54,405 nucleotides of DNA from Actinomycetaceae bacterium (GCA_030532515.1 JAUNKY010000011.1:1-54405), one strand, 5' to 3'; positions 8,394-17,243 are shown, numbered from the stretch's first letter. Numbers and translations are program-made. Notes: a model not told the origin generated them from the sequence alone.

Positions 8394-11099
8394 ATGGTCA
8401 AGTATGTCTACCACTTCTCTGAAGGCGACAAAGAGATGAAAGACTTGCTGGGTGGTAAAGGTGCCAACCTGGCAGAAATGACAAAGCTGGGACTGCCAGT
8501 CCCTCCAGGTTTCACCATCTCCACCGATGCGTGCCGCGAATACTACAAGAAGGGTGCAGTTCCAGAAGAACTGCACACCGAAGTGACTAAGAACCTGCGC
8601 AAGGTTGAAGACGAAATTGGTCGCCACTTGGGTGACCCAGCCGGCCCACTGTTGCTGTCGGTTCGCTCTGGCGCTAAGTTCTCTATGCCAGGCATGATGG
8701 AAACTGTTTTGAACATCGGTTTGAACGACGAATCTGTAGTTGGTCTGGCAAACTTCGCAAACGACGAACGTTTCGCTTGGGACTCCTACCGCCGTCTGAT
8801 CCAGATGTTCGGTAAGACCGTTATGCACATCGAATCCGATGGCTTCTCTAACGCACTGGACCAGTTGAAGGAAGACCGTGGCGTTCACTACGACCACGAA
8901 CTCTCTGCAGAAGACCTCAAGGGTCTGGTAGCTACTTTCAAGGAAATCTTCAAGGCTGAAACCGGCCGCGACTTCCCACAGGATCCACGCGAACAGCTGG
9001 ACATGGGTATCGAAGCAGTATTCCGTTCCTGGAACACCGAACGTGCAAAGATCTACCGTCGCCGCGAACGTATCTCTGAATCCCTGGGCACCGCAGTAAA
9101 CGTACAGACCATGGTCTTCGGCAACATGGGTGACACCTCTGGCACCGGCGTTTGCTTCACCCGTGACCCTTCCACCGGACACTCCGGCGTTTACGGCGAC
9201 TACCTGATGAACGCACAGGGTGAAGACGTCGTAGCAGGTATCCGCAACACCGAACCACTGTCCACCCTGGGTGACCACGACCCAGCTTCTTACTCAGAAC
9301 TGCTGGGCATCATGCGCAAGCTGGAAACCCACTACCAGGATCTGTGTGACATCGAATTCACCATCGAACGCGGCAAGCTGTGGATGCTCCAGACCCGTGT
9401 TGGTAAGCGTACCGCTGCAGCTGCCTTCCGTGTAGCTACCCAGCTGGTAGACGAAAAGCTTATCACCATGGATGAAGCGCTTACCCGCGTTACCGGCGCC
9501 CAGCTAACCCAGCTGATGTTCCCACAGTTCGATGACTCTGCTTCCAAGGAACTGCTGACCCGCGCAATGGCAGCATCCCCAGGTGCTGCAGTAGGTGAAA
9601 TCGTTTTCAACAACGAAGACGCTGAAGCTGCCGCAGCAGAAGGTCGCAAGTGCATCCTGGTTCGCCGCGAAACCAACCCAGAAGACCTCCCCGGTATGGT
9701 TGCCGCTGAAGGTATTTTGACCGCTCGCGGTGGCAAGACCTCCCACGCAGCTGTGGTTGCCCGTGGTATGGGTAAGACCTGTATCTGTGGTGCAGAAGCA
9801 CTGCGCGTTGACGCTGAAGAAAAGACCCTGACTGTAGGAGACCGCGTCCTGAAGGCAGGCGATATCATCGCTATCGACGGCACCACCGGTGAAGTATTCG
9901 CTGGTGACGTTCCAGTAGTTGACTCTGTAGTTACCACCTACCTGGCTAAGGGCCTAGAAGCTGGTCTGGCTGCAGCTGGAGACGACGATCAGATGGCTGA
10001 CCTGGTTAACTCCGTACACCGCCTGCTGACCCACGCAGACGCAGTTCGTACCATGAAGGTACGCGCAAACGCAGATACCCCAGAAGACTCCGAACGCGCT
10101 ATTGAATTCGGTGCTGAGGGTATCGGTCTGTGCCGTACCGAGCACATGTTCTTAGGCGATCGCCGTGTCCTGATCGAACGCGTTATCTTGGCTGAAGAAG
10201 GCTCTGCAGAACGCCAGTCCGGCTTCGACGCACTGGAAGAACTGCAGAAGGGTGACTTCCTGCAGATGCTGCGCGTTCTGGACGGCAAGCCAATGACCGT
10301 TCGTCTGATCGACCCACCTCTGCACGAGTTCCTCCCAGACCTAACCTCCTTGGAAGTTAAGGTAGCAGTTGCTAAGGCAGTAGATGGTAAGGCTGACCCA
10401 GCAGACGAAAAGATGCTGGAAGCAGTTCGTCGCATGCACGAATCCAACCCAATGCTGGGTCTGCGTGGCGTACGTCTGGGCATCTACCTGCCAGGTCTAT
10501 TCGACCTGCAGATCCGCGCCCTTACTCAGGCTGCTGCAGAACTGAAGAAGGAAGGTCTGGACCCACGTCCAGAAATCATGGTTCCACTGGTTGGTTCTAT
10601 CCGCGAACTGGCAATCATCCGCCACAATGCAGAGCAGATCATCGCTGAAGAAGCTGAAAAGGCAGGCGTTGAACTGGATATTCACGTTGGCTGTATGATT
10701 GAACTTCCTCGCGCAGCTATGACTGCTGAAGATTTGGCTCAGGAAGCTGACTTCTTCTCCTTCGGTACCAACGACTTGACCCAGACTGTTTGGGGCTTCT
10801 CTCGTGACGACGTAGAAGGCGTTTTCATTCCTAAGTACATTGAAGAAGCAGTATTCGGCGTTTCCCCATTCGAAACCATCGACAAGCACGGCGTTGGCCG
10901 CGTAGTGCGCGAAGGTGTAGAACGTGCTCGCTCCACCAAGCCTGAAATCAAGCTGGGTGTTTGTGGTGAACACGGTGGCGACCCAGAATCCATCCACTTC
11001 TTCCACGAAGTTGGCCTCAACTACGTTTCTTGCTCCCCATTCCGTGTGCCAATCGCACGTCTGGAAGCTGGCCGCGCAGCTGTAGTTAAGGAAGGCTGA
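8394..11099 (+). CDS. ppdK: Pyruvate, phosphate dikinase
   Basis: A 901-residue enzyme that interconverts pyruvate + ATP + Pi and phosphoenolpyruvate + AMP + PPi. The N-terminal nucleotide-binding domain starts with G-G-K-G-A-N-L-A-E-M. The phospho-carrier histidine is His451 in G-G-K-T-S-H-A-A-V-V-A-R-G. The C-terminal PEP-binding barrel includes G-L-C-R-T-E-H-M-F and the catalytic Cys857 in G-V-C-G-E-H-G-G-D-P. The length is normal for the bacterial enzyme. Codon use is strongly biased (GAA for Glu, CCA for Pro, AAG for Lys), which suggests high expression. It is a single-gene unit closed by a terminator. No PPDK regulatory kinase/phosphatase lies beside it. Confidence 0.98.
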   Translation: MVKYVYHFSEGDKEMKDLLGGKGANLAEMTKLGLPVPPGFTISTDACREYYKKGAVPEELHTEVTKNLRKVEDEIGRHLGDPAGPLLLSVRSGAKFSMPGMMETVLNIGLNDESVVGLANFANDERFAWDSYRRLIQMFGKTVMHIESDGFSNALDQLKEDRGVHYDHELSAEDLKGLVATFKEIFKAETGRDFPQDPREQLDMGIEAVFRSWNTERAKIYRRRERISESLGTAVNVQTMVFGNMGDTSGTGVCFTRDPSTGHSGVYGDYLMNAQGEDVVAGIRNTEPLSTLGDHDPASYSELLGIMRKLETHYQDLCDIEFTIERGKLWMLQTRVGKRTAAAAFRVATQLVDEKLITMDEALTRVTGAQLTQLMFPQFDDSASKELLTRAMAASPGAAVGEIVFNNEDAEAAAAEGRKCILVRRETNPEDLPGMVAAEGILTARGGKTSHAAVVARGMGKTCICGAEALRVDAEEKTLTVGDRVLKAGDIIAIDGTTGEVFAGDVPVVDSVVTTYLAKGLEAGLAAAGDDDQMADLVNSVHRLLTHADAVRTMKVRANADTPEDSERAIEFGAEGIGLCRTEHMFLGDRRVLIERVILAEEGSAERQSGFDALEELQKGDFLQMLRVLDGKPMTVRLIDPPLHEFLPDLTSLEVKVAVAKAVDGKADPADEKMLEAVRRMHESNPMLGLRGVRLGIYLPGLFDLQIRALTQAAAELKKEGLDPRPEIMVPLVGSIRELAIIRHNAEQIIAEEAEKAGVELDIHVGCMIELPRAAMTAEDLAQEADFFSFGTNDLTQTVWGFSRDDVEGVFIPKYIEEAVFGVSPFETIDKHGVGRVVREGVERARSTKPEIKLGVCGEHGGDPESIHFFHEVGLNYVSCSPFRVPIARLEAGRAAVVKEG

Positions 11100-11125
11100 G
11101 TTTTCAGTCTAAAGCGTTAAGCTAA

Positions 11126-11165
11126 AGAGTGGGGCACCTGCGGGTGCCCCACTCTTGTTTTCTCT
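11126..11165 (+). terminator. Rho-independent terminator of ppdK
   Basis: Arms AGAGTGGGGCACC and GGGTGCCCCACTCT pair across a TGC loop and are followed by TGTTTTCTCT. Confidence 0.93.
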
Positions 11166-11168
11166 AAA

Positions 11169-11302
11169 TTCGCACGGGAAACGCGTTTCCCGTGCGAATT
11201 TGGCTGCCGCCCCCTCTGATTTCGCATACGAAAGCGGTTTCCCGTGCGAATTTGGCTGCCGCCCCCTCTGATTTCGCATACGAAAGCGGTTTCCCGTGCG
11301 AA
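11169..11302. repeat. Palindromic repeat array, locus 2 (three copies, 52-bp period)
   Basis: Units start at 11169, 11221 and 11273, exactly 52 bp apart, with two identical 22-bp spacers. The first unit is perfectly palindromic (arm TTCGCACGGGAAA, centre CGCG), and the symmetry extends to 36 bp with flanking AAA/TTT (11166-11201). The other two carry TTCGCATACGAAA on the left arm. The array lies between the convergent ppdK and cupin genes. Confidence 0.95.
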
Positions 11303-11312
11303 ATGGGGAAAG

Positions 11313-11342
11313 TAATGCCCCGAGCGGGTGCTCGGGGCATTA
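11313..11342 (-). terminator. Hairpin terminator of the cupin gene
   Basis: TAATGCCCCGAGC and GCTCGGGGCATTA form a 13-bp perfect stem with a GGGT loop, 22 bp past the cupin stop on the minus strand. No long T tract follows on that strand, so termination may be imperfect. Confidence 0.7.
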
Positions 11343-11364
11343 AAATGCGTTAATTACGCTGAAC

Positions 11365-11781
11365 TCAGTGATGGTGGTGCTCTTCAGCTTCCATAGCTTC
11401 TTCGTAGGTCACGTGCACAGTGCCATGTTCGTGTTCTGCTGGAGCGTAAATGGAGTATAGCTTCAGATCTTCATCACCAATGTTGGTGACATTGTGGAAC
11501 TGGCCAGCCGGAATGAAGATAGCGTCATCATCGCCAGCTTCCTGATCGAAAGTCAACTGATCTTCAGCTGGGCCCATCTGTACACGGGCTTTACCTTCTT
11601 CAATCCGGATGAACTGATCGTGATCATCGTGCTTTTCCAAACCAATATCGTGACCAGGTTTAATGCTCATAACAGTCAGCTGCATTTCCTGACCGGTCCA
11701 CAAAGTAGTGCGGTAGTTAGTGTTCTCTAAAGTAGCCTTTTCGATATTCATTACATAAGGCTTTGGACCGTGATCAACCAT
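11365..11781 (-). CDS. Cupin-domain protein with histidine tail
   Basis: A 138-residue single-domain cupin. It shows the first cupin motif (G-H-D-I-G-L-E-K-H-D-D-H-D-Q-F-I-R-I-E-E-G) and the second (A-I-F-I-P-A-G-Q-F-H-N-V-T-N-I-G), giving His, Glu and His metal ligands. The C-terminus is acidic and ends in E-A-E-E-H-H-H-H, possibly a second metal-binding patch. The ATG follows AGGAGTT. A single gene, convergent with ppdK. Many such cupins have uncharacterised roles, and I cannot name the substrate. An inverted repeat lies in its leader. Confidence 0.85.
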   Translation of the reverse strand: MVDHGPKPYVMNIEKATLENTNYRTTLWTGQEMQLTVMSIKPGHDIGLEKHDDHDQFIRIEEGKARVQMGPAEDQLTFDQEAGDDDAIFIPAGQFHNVTNIGDEDLKLYSIYAPAEHEHGTVHVTYEEAMEAEEHHHH

Positions 11782-11810
11782 GATAACTCCTAAAATTTGA
11801 AACTACCTTT

Positions 11811-11829
11811 AGGGTAGTTGCGGACAGTG
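11811..11829. promoter_or_regulatory. Inverted repeat in the cupin leader
   Basis: AACTACC and GGTAGTT are separated by TTTAG, 30 bp upstream of the cupin start. It could be an operator or an mRNA hairpin. The rest of the 307-bp gap 11782-12088 is AT-rich, with one CGCCCTCG word at 11966-11973 and a ribosome-binding site (AAGGAGTGGGAG) for the next gene. Confidence 0.45.
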
Positions 11830-12088
11830 AATAGATCTTACTCTTCCACCATACCTTATTTATTTTGAATATGTATAGCAAAAAAACTCATTAGGAACAT
11901 CTATGTGTTGAAGTTAATCCATATAGCTAACCAACAGCTCTCATAGTTAGTAAACCATCACCCACCGCCCTCGGAAAGAAAAGCCTAGCAAGTAGCGAAA
12001 ACCCACCCAGCCAACCCAGCCGGAGCAATACCAAACTGTCAGCGAACGTGAGAGAATAAAAATAACTATGTAATGAAGGAGTGGGAGT

Positions 12089-13576
12089 ATGCCGCTATTT
12101 GAACTCGACGGTGGGCAGCTGATACCAGCGCAATTCGGGCGCACCGTAGACGCTGGAATTTCACCAGAAATCCTGGCAAGTGTGCGAGATCAAGTACTAG
12201 AAATCATCGGCCGGCCGCTCTTTCCCATTACCTGGGCCGAAGATGTAGTCGGCGGGCAACCTCGCCTCACCGCACTGGATCCCTCAGGACAAGTAGTCAG
12301 TGTCGAAGTGCTCCCCCTGCTGGACTCAGCCACCATGATTGAATCTCTCTCACGCCTGGCAGAAACTGCCAACATGGGATGGAACGAACTGGCTAACGCC
12401 TACCCCGGGGGAGTCCACAACTTCCGTTTCGGCTGGGCAGAATTTAGAAACCTCATGCCCCCCTCACCAGCTCCGGGTCCGCGCCTTATCCTAGTCGTTG
12501 CCGAAATCGTTGATGCCGTGCGCCCCGTACTAGATGTGCTGGCAACTTCCGGCGTAGAAGTCCACGAACTGGCCCTGCGTGAAATGAGTAATGGACGCCG
12601 TTTTGTGGAAGTCCAAGCGGTCGGCCCGCGCCTCTACGGACATAACCCGAATCTGCTCCTGCAAAGCAGCGGACAACTGGCACTACCGGCTCAAGAAGTC
12701 TTCAAAACCGCAGAAAAAGCAGCTGTGTCAAATAGCGAAGCTGTGGCAGAAACCACCCGGGAAAATACTTTGGAAAAAGCTTCCGAAAAGACCCCCGAAA
12801 AAGCTGTCTACGAACCCGACCTGGCAGAGGCAAAACCAGCTGAAACCGACGTAGAACTAAGCGTCCCAGAGTTCTTGCGAACCCACCCCCAAGAGTTCAA
12901 AGAAGGTTCCCTACCTTCCAGCCTGCCAAAGCGCACCGAACGGCGTGCCAGCCGGCACTCTCGCGTGCTGGAACACTCAACTGACGCGGCTGCGGGCGCT
13001 ACAAACCCGGCAGCTAGAAACCTAGCATCCCCCAACCCAACGGGCGCAAACCCAGCATCAGCCGGCCCGGTTCTAACCGCAACTCCAACCCCAGCTGTGA
13101 GCGCACCACCAACACCGTCCGAAGCTGCGGTAGAAACCCTGCAACAGGACCAAATGGGACTCTACGCGATTGCACAAATCGTGGGGGTAGAAACCGAACT
13201 TGTCTGGCGCTTCTCAGAAGTTGAACGCTTCTACGCTAAACTCAGCCCCGAAGGAGTCATCTACACCGATAAATGGAGCACGACCGATCCTTCAGAAGCA
13301 GTCCGCCTAATCGGCAGCGTTGCTCCCTTTGACGGTTGGGAAGTCTGGCGCCTGGGCTCTGCCTCTGGGCCAACTTTGAAAGAAGCCCTGGAAGAAATCA
13401 ACCTAGAAATCAAAGCTGCAGCGCAGTCTACAAAGCATTACCAAGGGCGTCGCGTAGCCGGACGTGCCAACGGTATCCGCGTAGAGCGCACCAGCCCCAA
13501 ACGTTCCACGCGTGGAAACAATCCTGCTGCGGAACGGCCCCTCACGCGGCGCCGCCCCTCAGGCAGCAACTTCTAA
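12089..13576 (+). CDS. Two-domain protein of unknown function, possible RAMA-like C-terminus
   Basis: A 495-residue soluble protein. Residues 1-200 form an ordered alpha/beta domain with R-L-I-L-V-V-A-E-I-V-D and N-G-R-R-F-V-E-V-Q-A motifs. A long, charged and then Ala/Pro/Thr-rich linker follows (about 205-350). A second small domain (about 357-440) has hydrophobic-W-R-F...F-Y-A-K-L-S-P-E-G...S-E-A-V...D-G-W-E-V-W spacing. That spacing resembles the RAMA fold linked to restriction and DNA-modification proteins, but this is a weak match by eye. The tail is very basic (R-R-R-P-S-G-S-N-F), which could bind nucleic acid. It is a single gene with a strong ribosome-binding site. The function is unknown. 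Confidence 0.75.
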   Translation: MPLFELDGGQLIPAQFGRTVDAGISPEILASVRDQVLEIIGRPLFPITWAEDVVGGQPRLTALDPSGQVVSVEVLPLLDSATMIESLSRLAETANMGWNELANAYPGGVHNFRFGWAEFRNLMPPSPAPGPRLILVVAEIVDAVRPVLDVLATSGVEVHELALREMSNGRRFVEVQAVGPRLYGHNPNLLLQSSGQLALPAQEVFKTAEKAAVSNSEAVAETTRENTLEKASEKTPEKAVYEPDLAEAKPAETDVELSVPEFLRTHPQEFKEGSLPSSLPKRTERRASRHSRVLEHSTDAAAGATNPAARNLASPNPTGANPASAGPVLTATPTPAVSAPPTPSEAAVETLQQDQMGLYAIAQIVGVETELVWRFSEVERFYAKLSPEGVIYTDKWSTTDPSEAVRLIGSVAPFDGWEVWRLGSASGPTLKEALEEINLEIKAAAQSTKHYQGRRVAGRANGIRVERTSPKRSTRGNNPAAERPLTRRRPSGSNF

Positions 13577-13620
13577 CCAACACCAGCGCGGTGAATAAAC
13601 CAAACTGAGCCGCATACAAA

Positions 13621-13658
13621 TGAGGCAGGTAGCTTCCCAAGGAAACCTACCTGCCTCA
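13621..13658. terminator. Bidirectional hairpin terminator
   Basis: TGAGGCAGGTAG and CTACCTGCCTCA form a 12-bp perfect stem between two convergent genes (ending at 13576 and 13678). T tracts on both sides are short. Confidence 0.75.
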
Positions 13659-13677
13659 ACTATTTAAACAGCCAACC

Positions 13678-14787
13678 TTAGCGCGGCGCCAAAGGAATAT
13701 CAGCCACCACAACCGGATTATCAGGGAAAACCCCCTGCAACCACCGGTGCGTAGCCGCCCACAACTCCTGGCGGACCGGAGGGAAAGACAGCGTCAGATC
13801 ATGAATGCCGCGCACGCGGCGGATCGTCACATCATTACCCAAAGTCCCCGCACGGTAAACCATCGCGTCGACATCTAAAACCGTGTCGCGATAGCGCACT
13901 TCAGGAGTCCAAGTATCGCCCTCGAACGAAGCGGTAGAAGCAAAACAAATCACCGGGCAATCCAAGTTCAACCCAGCTGCTACCTGGCGATGCCCATTAG
14001 AAATCGCGTGCAACCAACCCGCTAAAGTAACCCGGTCACCCTTCCACAAACGGTTTGGCTTCCAACCCGCCACCGACGGATCATCCGCGAAAGGCTGCAA
14101 CTCTTCAGGAAGCTCACCCTCGTGCTCTTGCCAACCATCCAAAGACTCGCTAAAGAAATTATTGCCCCCCACCGGCATCACCATATGCGGATCCAGGGGC
14201 GCAACCTTATCCACGATCTGCCCCGTGGCGTAACGCATTAAAGCCGACGGATGCAGCTCTAACCACGGAGAGTTAAGCCAAACGCCGGCGAACCGCCCCG
14301 GATGATGATGGGCAAAGAGTACGGTAGTTAAACCACCCGTAGAATGCGCCATCAACAAAATCGGCAGATCATCGCCAATAATATCCAGCGCCTCAGAAAT
14401 CTCTTCGTCATATTCAGACAGGTCAGTAACCCATCCGAAAACCTGCCCCGGTCGCAGCGAACGCCCATATTTACGTAAATCCAAGGCGTAGAACTGCCCG
14501 CCTGCCAAGGCAATATGGCGCGCCAACTCAGGCTGATAGAAGTAGTCATTCCAACCGTGAATATAAAGCGCCCGGAACTTCGGAACCGCTGGAGTGCCGG
14601 GGAATACATGCGGATCATTGTCAATTTCATGGCGAACTAATGTCGCCACATTCTCGCCGTCTTCATCTGGCAAAAGCTGGATTGCCTGCGCGGAAAACCC
14701 AGCGCCCAAGATGTCTTTCGTCCAGTAACCCGGACGTGGGATGGGCGTATCCCCAAATGCTTCATTGAGATCGAATTCTACTTTCAT
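13678..14787 (-). CDS. Alpha/beta hydrolase, serine aminopeptidase/lysophospholipase-like
   Basis: A 369-residue alpha/beta hydrolase of the S33 / lysophospholipase type. Y-I-H-G-W-N-D-Y is at residues 75-82 and the D-L-R-K-Y-G-R-S strand at 103-110. The nucleophile elbow A-H-S-T-G-G has Ser149. The catalytic His is probably in R-G-I-H-D-L-T-L near the C-terminus. No signal peptide, so it is probably cytoplasmic; monoacylglycerol or lysophospholipid substrates are possible. It is divergent from the NlpC/P60 gene with a 124-bp gap. Confidence 0.85.
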   Translation of the reverse strand: MKVEFDLNEAFGDTPIPRPGYWTKDILGAGFSAQAIQLLPDEDGENVATLVRHEIDNDPHVFPGTPAVPKFRALYIHGWNDYFYQPELARHIALAGGQFYALDLRKYGRSLRPGQVFGWVTDLSEYDEEISEALDIIGDDLPILLMAHSTGGLTTVLFAHHHPGRFAGVWLNSPWLELHPSALMRYATGQIVDKVAPLDPHMVMPVGGNNFFSESLDGWQEHEGELPEELQPFADDPSVAGWKPNRLWKGDRVTLAGWLHAISNGHRQVAAGLNLDCPVICFASTASFEGDTWTPEVRYRDTVLDVDAMVYRAGTLGNDVTIRRVRGIHDLTLSFPPVRQELWAATHRWLQGVFPDNPVVVADIPLAPR

Positions 14788-14911
14788 ATATTTAGCCTAG
14801 CGTGATTTTGTTGGTTTTGCCCCCTTGCCAGTCAGCACATCTGTGGGTAATTTGAAAGATTATGAGCAACTTTGCTCAGATAGTTAAATCTTTGATTTTT
14901 CGAGGGCGTCA

Positions 14912-16465
14912 ATGAAAGCTTCACGCAGGAGTAGCCGGCATCAGGCGGCGGCGGTAACCGTAGCGGTTAGTTTGATGCTATCAATGGGAACAATGTTCGT
15001 AGTATCCTCGCCGGGAGCTGCTGTGGAAGAGCCTGATTATTCGCAATACACTCCGGCGCAACTTGAAGCTGAGATTGAACGCCTGCAAGCTGAGGGGGTC
15101 GCAGCCCGTATTGAAGTAGCGCAGTCTACTGAAGAACTGACTGCGGCGCAGGAAGAGCAATTAACTGCGCAGATTGAAGCAAGTTCTTTGCAGCGGGTTG
15201 CGCAAGATGCTGAGGCTCGTTTTAAAGCCGCCCAGGCGGAACTAAAAGTGGTAGTGCAGTTTGCTTCACGTCGGGGAGATGCTGATTTGAACCGGCTGGC
15301 GCCGCTTCTTGGAGCGGAAGATTTAACTGATGCGCAGCGACGTTTCAATATTGTGAACCGGATTTCGGCTGACTCGGGGAAGAAGTTGAACCGCGTTTCG
15401 GTGCTACGTTCAGTTTCGCAAGCCTCGCAGCAAATGGCCGCTGACGCTGAGAATGTAGCCGACACCCAGGCAGAAGTAGTTAAGGATAAAGTTGATGCTG
15501 CCACCGCAAAAGCACAGGCTTTGGCCGCTCAGCAACAGAAGGCTAAGCAACAGCGCAGTGAGCTGATCCGGCAACTGGCCTCTAAACGGCATACTTCTTT
15601 AGCAGATGCTGAAAAACGGGCAGCTGAGGTAGAAAAGGCTGCGAAAGAAAGAATTGAAGCCGCAGAGCGAGCTCGGGTAGAGGCAGCGGCTGCTAATGCT
15701 GAAGCGGAAGAAGCTCGTCGTCAGGCGGCGCAGCGGGAAGAAAAATTAGCAGCAGAGAAAGCTGAAAGAGAGCGTATCGCTGAACTAGAGCGTTTAGCTG
15801 CTGAAAAAGCCCGTGAAGAACACGAAAAAGCTTCTGCGGCTGAACGTGAAGCCGCTGCAAAAGCTGCTGCTGAAGAAGCCCGTAAACAAGCAGAAGCTGA
15901 AAAAGCGCGGAAGGCTGAAGAACAGCGGAAGGCTGAAGAGGCTCGTCGTAAAGCTGAGGAAGCCCGTAAAGCTGAGGAGCAGCGGAAGGCTGAAGAGGCC
16001 CGTCTGAAAGCAGAGGAAGCCCGTAAAGCAGAGGAACAGCGGAAGGCTGAAGAAGCCCGTCGCGCTGCAGAAGAAGCTGAACGTGCCAAAGCACAGAACT
16101 CAGGGATTGGTGCACGCGCTTTGGCGATTGCGAAAACCCGCGTGGGCGTTCCGTACCTGTGGGGTGGGATTGGCAAGGGCGGATACGACTGTTCCGGTTT
16201 AGTCTATAGCTCTTTCGCCCAAGCGGGTAAACCGGTGCCTCGTGTAGCTACTGATCAATATTGGGCTTCAAAACGCGTTGCCATTAAGGATCTGCAGCCG
16301 GGAGATTTGGTTTTCTGGGGTAACGGCGGTAGCAATAAGAGTATTTATCACGTGGCGTTTTACGTGGGGAACGGGCAGATTTTGGAAGCACCTTATCCAG
16401 GTGAAGTAGTGAAGTTTAATCCGTTACGTTACTACGATTTACTGCCCTATGGGGGGCGTTTCTAA
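14912..16465 (+). CDS. Secreted NlpC/P60 peptidoglycan hydrolase, RipA-like, with long coiled coil
   Basis: A 517-residue secreted cell-wall hydrolase that would cut peptide stems in peptidoglycan. It has a signal peptide (residues 1-38, twin basic start, A-L-A-type hydrophobic core ending near S-P-G-A-A-V-E). A coiled coil follows from about 45 to 390, with low-complexity repeats of K-A-E-E-A-R and K-A-E-E-Q-R between 325 and 390. The catalytic domain is C-terminal, with Cys427 in Y-D-C-S-G-L-V-Y and His480 in Y-H-V-A-F-Y-V-G. The coiled coil probably keeps the enzyme inactive or docks it to the divisome, as in RipA homologues (inference). The start is preceded by CGAGGGCG, a weak ribosome-binding site that is also the recurring intergenic word. 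Confidence 0.93.
   Translation: MKASRRSSRHQAAAVTVAVSLMLSMGTMFVVSSPGAAVEEPDYSQYTPAQLEAEIERLQAEGVAARIEVAQSTEELTAAQEEQLTAQIEASSLQRVAQDAEARFKAAQAELKVVVQFASRRGDADLNRLAPLLGAEDLTDAQRRFNIVNRISADSGKKLNRVSVLRSVSQASQQMAADAENVADTQAEVVKDKVDAATAKAQALAAQQQKAKQQRSELIRQLASKRHTSLADAEKRAAEVEKAAKERIEAAERARVEAAAANAEAEEARRQAAQREEKLAAEKAERERIAELERLAAEKAREEHEKASAAEREAAAKAAAEEARKQAEAEKARKAEEQRKAEEARRKAEEARKAEEQRKAEEARLKAEEARKAEEQRKAEEARRAAEEAERAKAQNSGIGARALAIAKTRVGVPYLWGGIGKGGYDCSGLVYSSFAQAGKPVPRVATDQYWASKRVAIKDLQPGDLVFWGNGGSNKSIYHVAFYVGNGQILEAPYPGEVVKFNPLRYYDLLPYGGRF
15880..16090 (+). repeat. Degenerate tandem repeat coding an Ala/Glu/Lys/Arg coiled coil
   Basis: Tandem copies of an 18-39 bp unit (variants of GCTGAAGAGGCCCGT and GAGGAGCAGCGGAAG) encode K-A-E-E-A-R / K-A-E-E-Q-R blocks in the NlpC/P60 protein. 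The repeat number is likely to vary between strains. Confidence 0.8.
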
Positions 16466-16469
16466 CTGT

Positions 16470-16551
16470 TTCGCATACGAAACGCGTTTCCCGTGCGAAT
16501 TTGGCGTCCGTAACCCTTCATTTCGCATACGAAACGCGTTTCCCGTGCGAA
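16470..16551. repeat. Palindromic repeat array, locus 3 (two copies, 52-bp period)
   Basis: Units start at 16470 and 16522, 52 bp apart. Both have left arm TTCGCATACGAAA, centre CGCG and right arm TTTCCCGTGCGAA. The array starts 4 bp after the stop of the NlpC/P60 gene and lies between it and the convergent ppa gene. Confidence 0.95.
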
Positions 16552-16585
16552 TTGGGGGTGCGAAAGGGGAGTTGAGGCAATAAAA

Positions 16586-16621
16586 AGTTGGTGCGTAAGT
16601 TCGAAAACTTACGCACCAACT
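16586..16621 (-). terminator. Rho-independent terminator of ppa
   Basis: AGTTGGTGCGTAAGTT and AACTTACGCACCAACT form a perfect 16-bp stem with a CGAA loop. On the minus strand it is followed by TTTTATTG, so it serves ppa. Confidence 0.92.
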
Positions 16622-16632
16622 AAAAAACTGAC

Positions 16633-17136
16633 TCAGTGCTGGTGGGTGTAGTACCCGGTTTCTTCAGCTCGTTTGAAAGAAGCAGCGATTTCCGCTTCGG
16701 CTTCTTCACGACCTACCCAGTGAGCGCCTTCAACTGACTTACCTGGTTCCAAATCCTTGTAGACTTCGAAGAAGTGCTGGATTTCCAAACGGTGGAACTC
16801 AGAAACATCGTCGATGTCAGTACGCCAAGAAGCGCGCTGATCGGCAGCTGGGATACAAACGACCTTATCGTCACCACCCATTTCGTCGCGCATACGGAAC
16901 ATGCCCAAAGCGCGACAACGGATTACACAGCCGGGGAAGGTAGGTTCTTCCAGCAGTACCAGCGCATCTAATGGGTCGCCGTCTTCACCCAAAGTGTTAT
17001 CGATAAAGCCATAGTCGTCAGGATAACGAGTGGAGGTGAAGAGCATGCGGTCCAGGCGAATCCGTCCGGTCACATGGTCCACTTCGTACTTATTGCGGTT
17101 TCCCTTGGGGATTTCAATAGTTACGTCGAATTCCAC
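16633..17136 (-). CDS. ppa: Inorganic pyrophosphatase
   Basis: A 167-residue family I soluble pyrophosphatase that hydrolyses PPi to two phosphates. Metal-binding acidic motifs are visible in [11 protein letters not shown] (near 55-65), with D-D-K-V-V-C-I-P-A in the second half. Start residues match the actinobacterial form, and the C-terminus is histidine-containing (Y-T-H-Q-H). The start codon is GTG with an AGGAAGGAAA ribosome-binding site. A single gene, divergent from dacB. With PpdK, it ties the cell's PPi pool to two enzymes in this window. Confidence 0.97.
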   Translation of the reverse strand: MEFDVTIEIPKGNRNKYEVDHVTGRIRLDRMLFTSTRYPDDYGFIDNTLGEDGDPLDALVLLEEPTFPGCVIRCRALGMFRMRDEMGGDDKVVCIPAADQRASWRTDIDDVSEFHRLEIQHFFEVYKDLEPGKSVEGAHWVGREEAEAEIAASFKRAEETGYYTHQH

Positions 17137-17243
17137 GATATTTCCTTCCTAAAGTTCTGTGACTTCTAGGATACCGTATTAGAGATGTACAAATGTCAGT
17201 CTAAACTAGGAATAGATTACTTTTTTATTACGGGGAGTTACTT

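Noticed and set aside
14788-14911. Cyclic di-AMP riboswitch before the NlpC/P60 gene
   Set aside because: Such riboswitches often precede actinobacterial NlpC/P60 genes, but this 124-bp gap is too short and shows none of the conserved segments.
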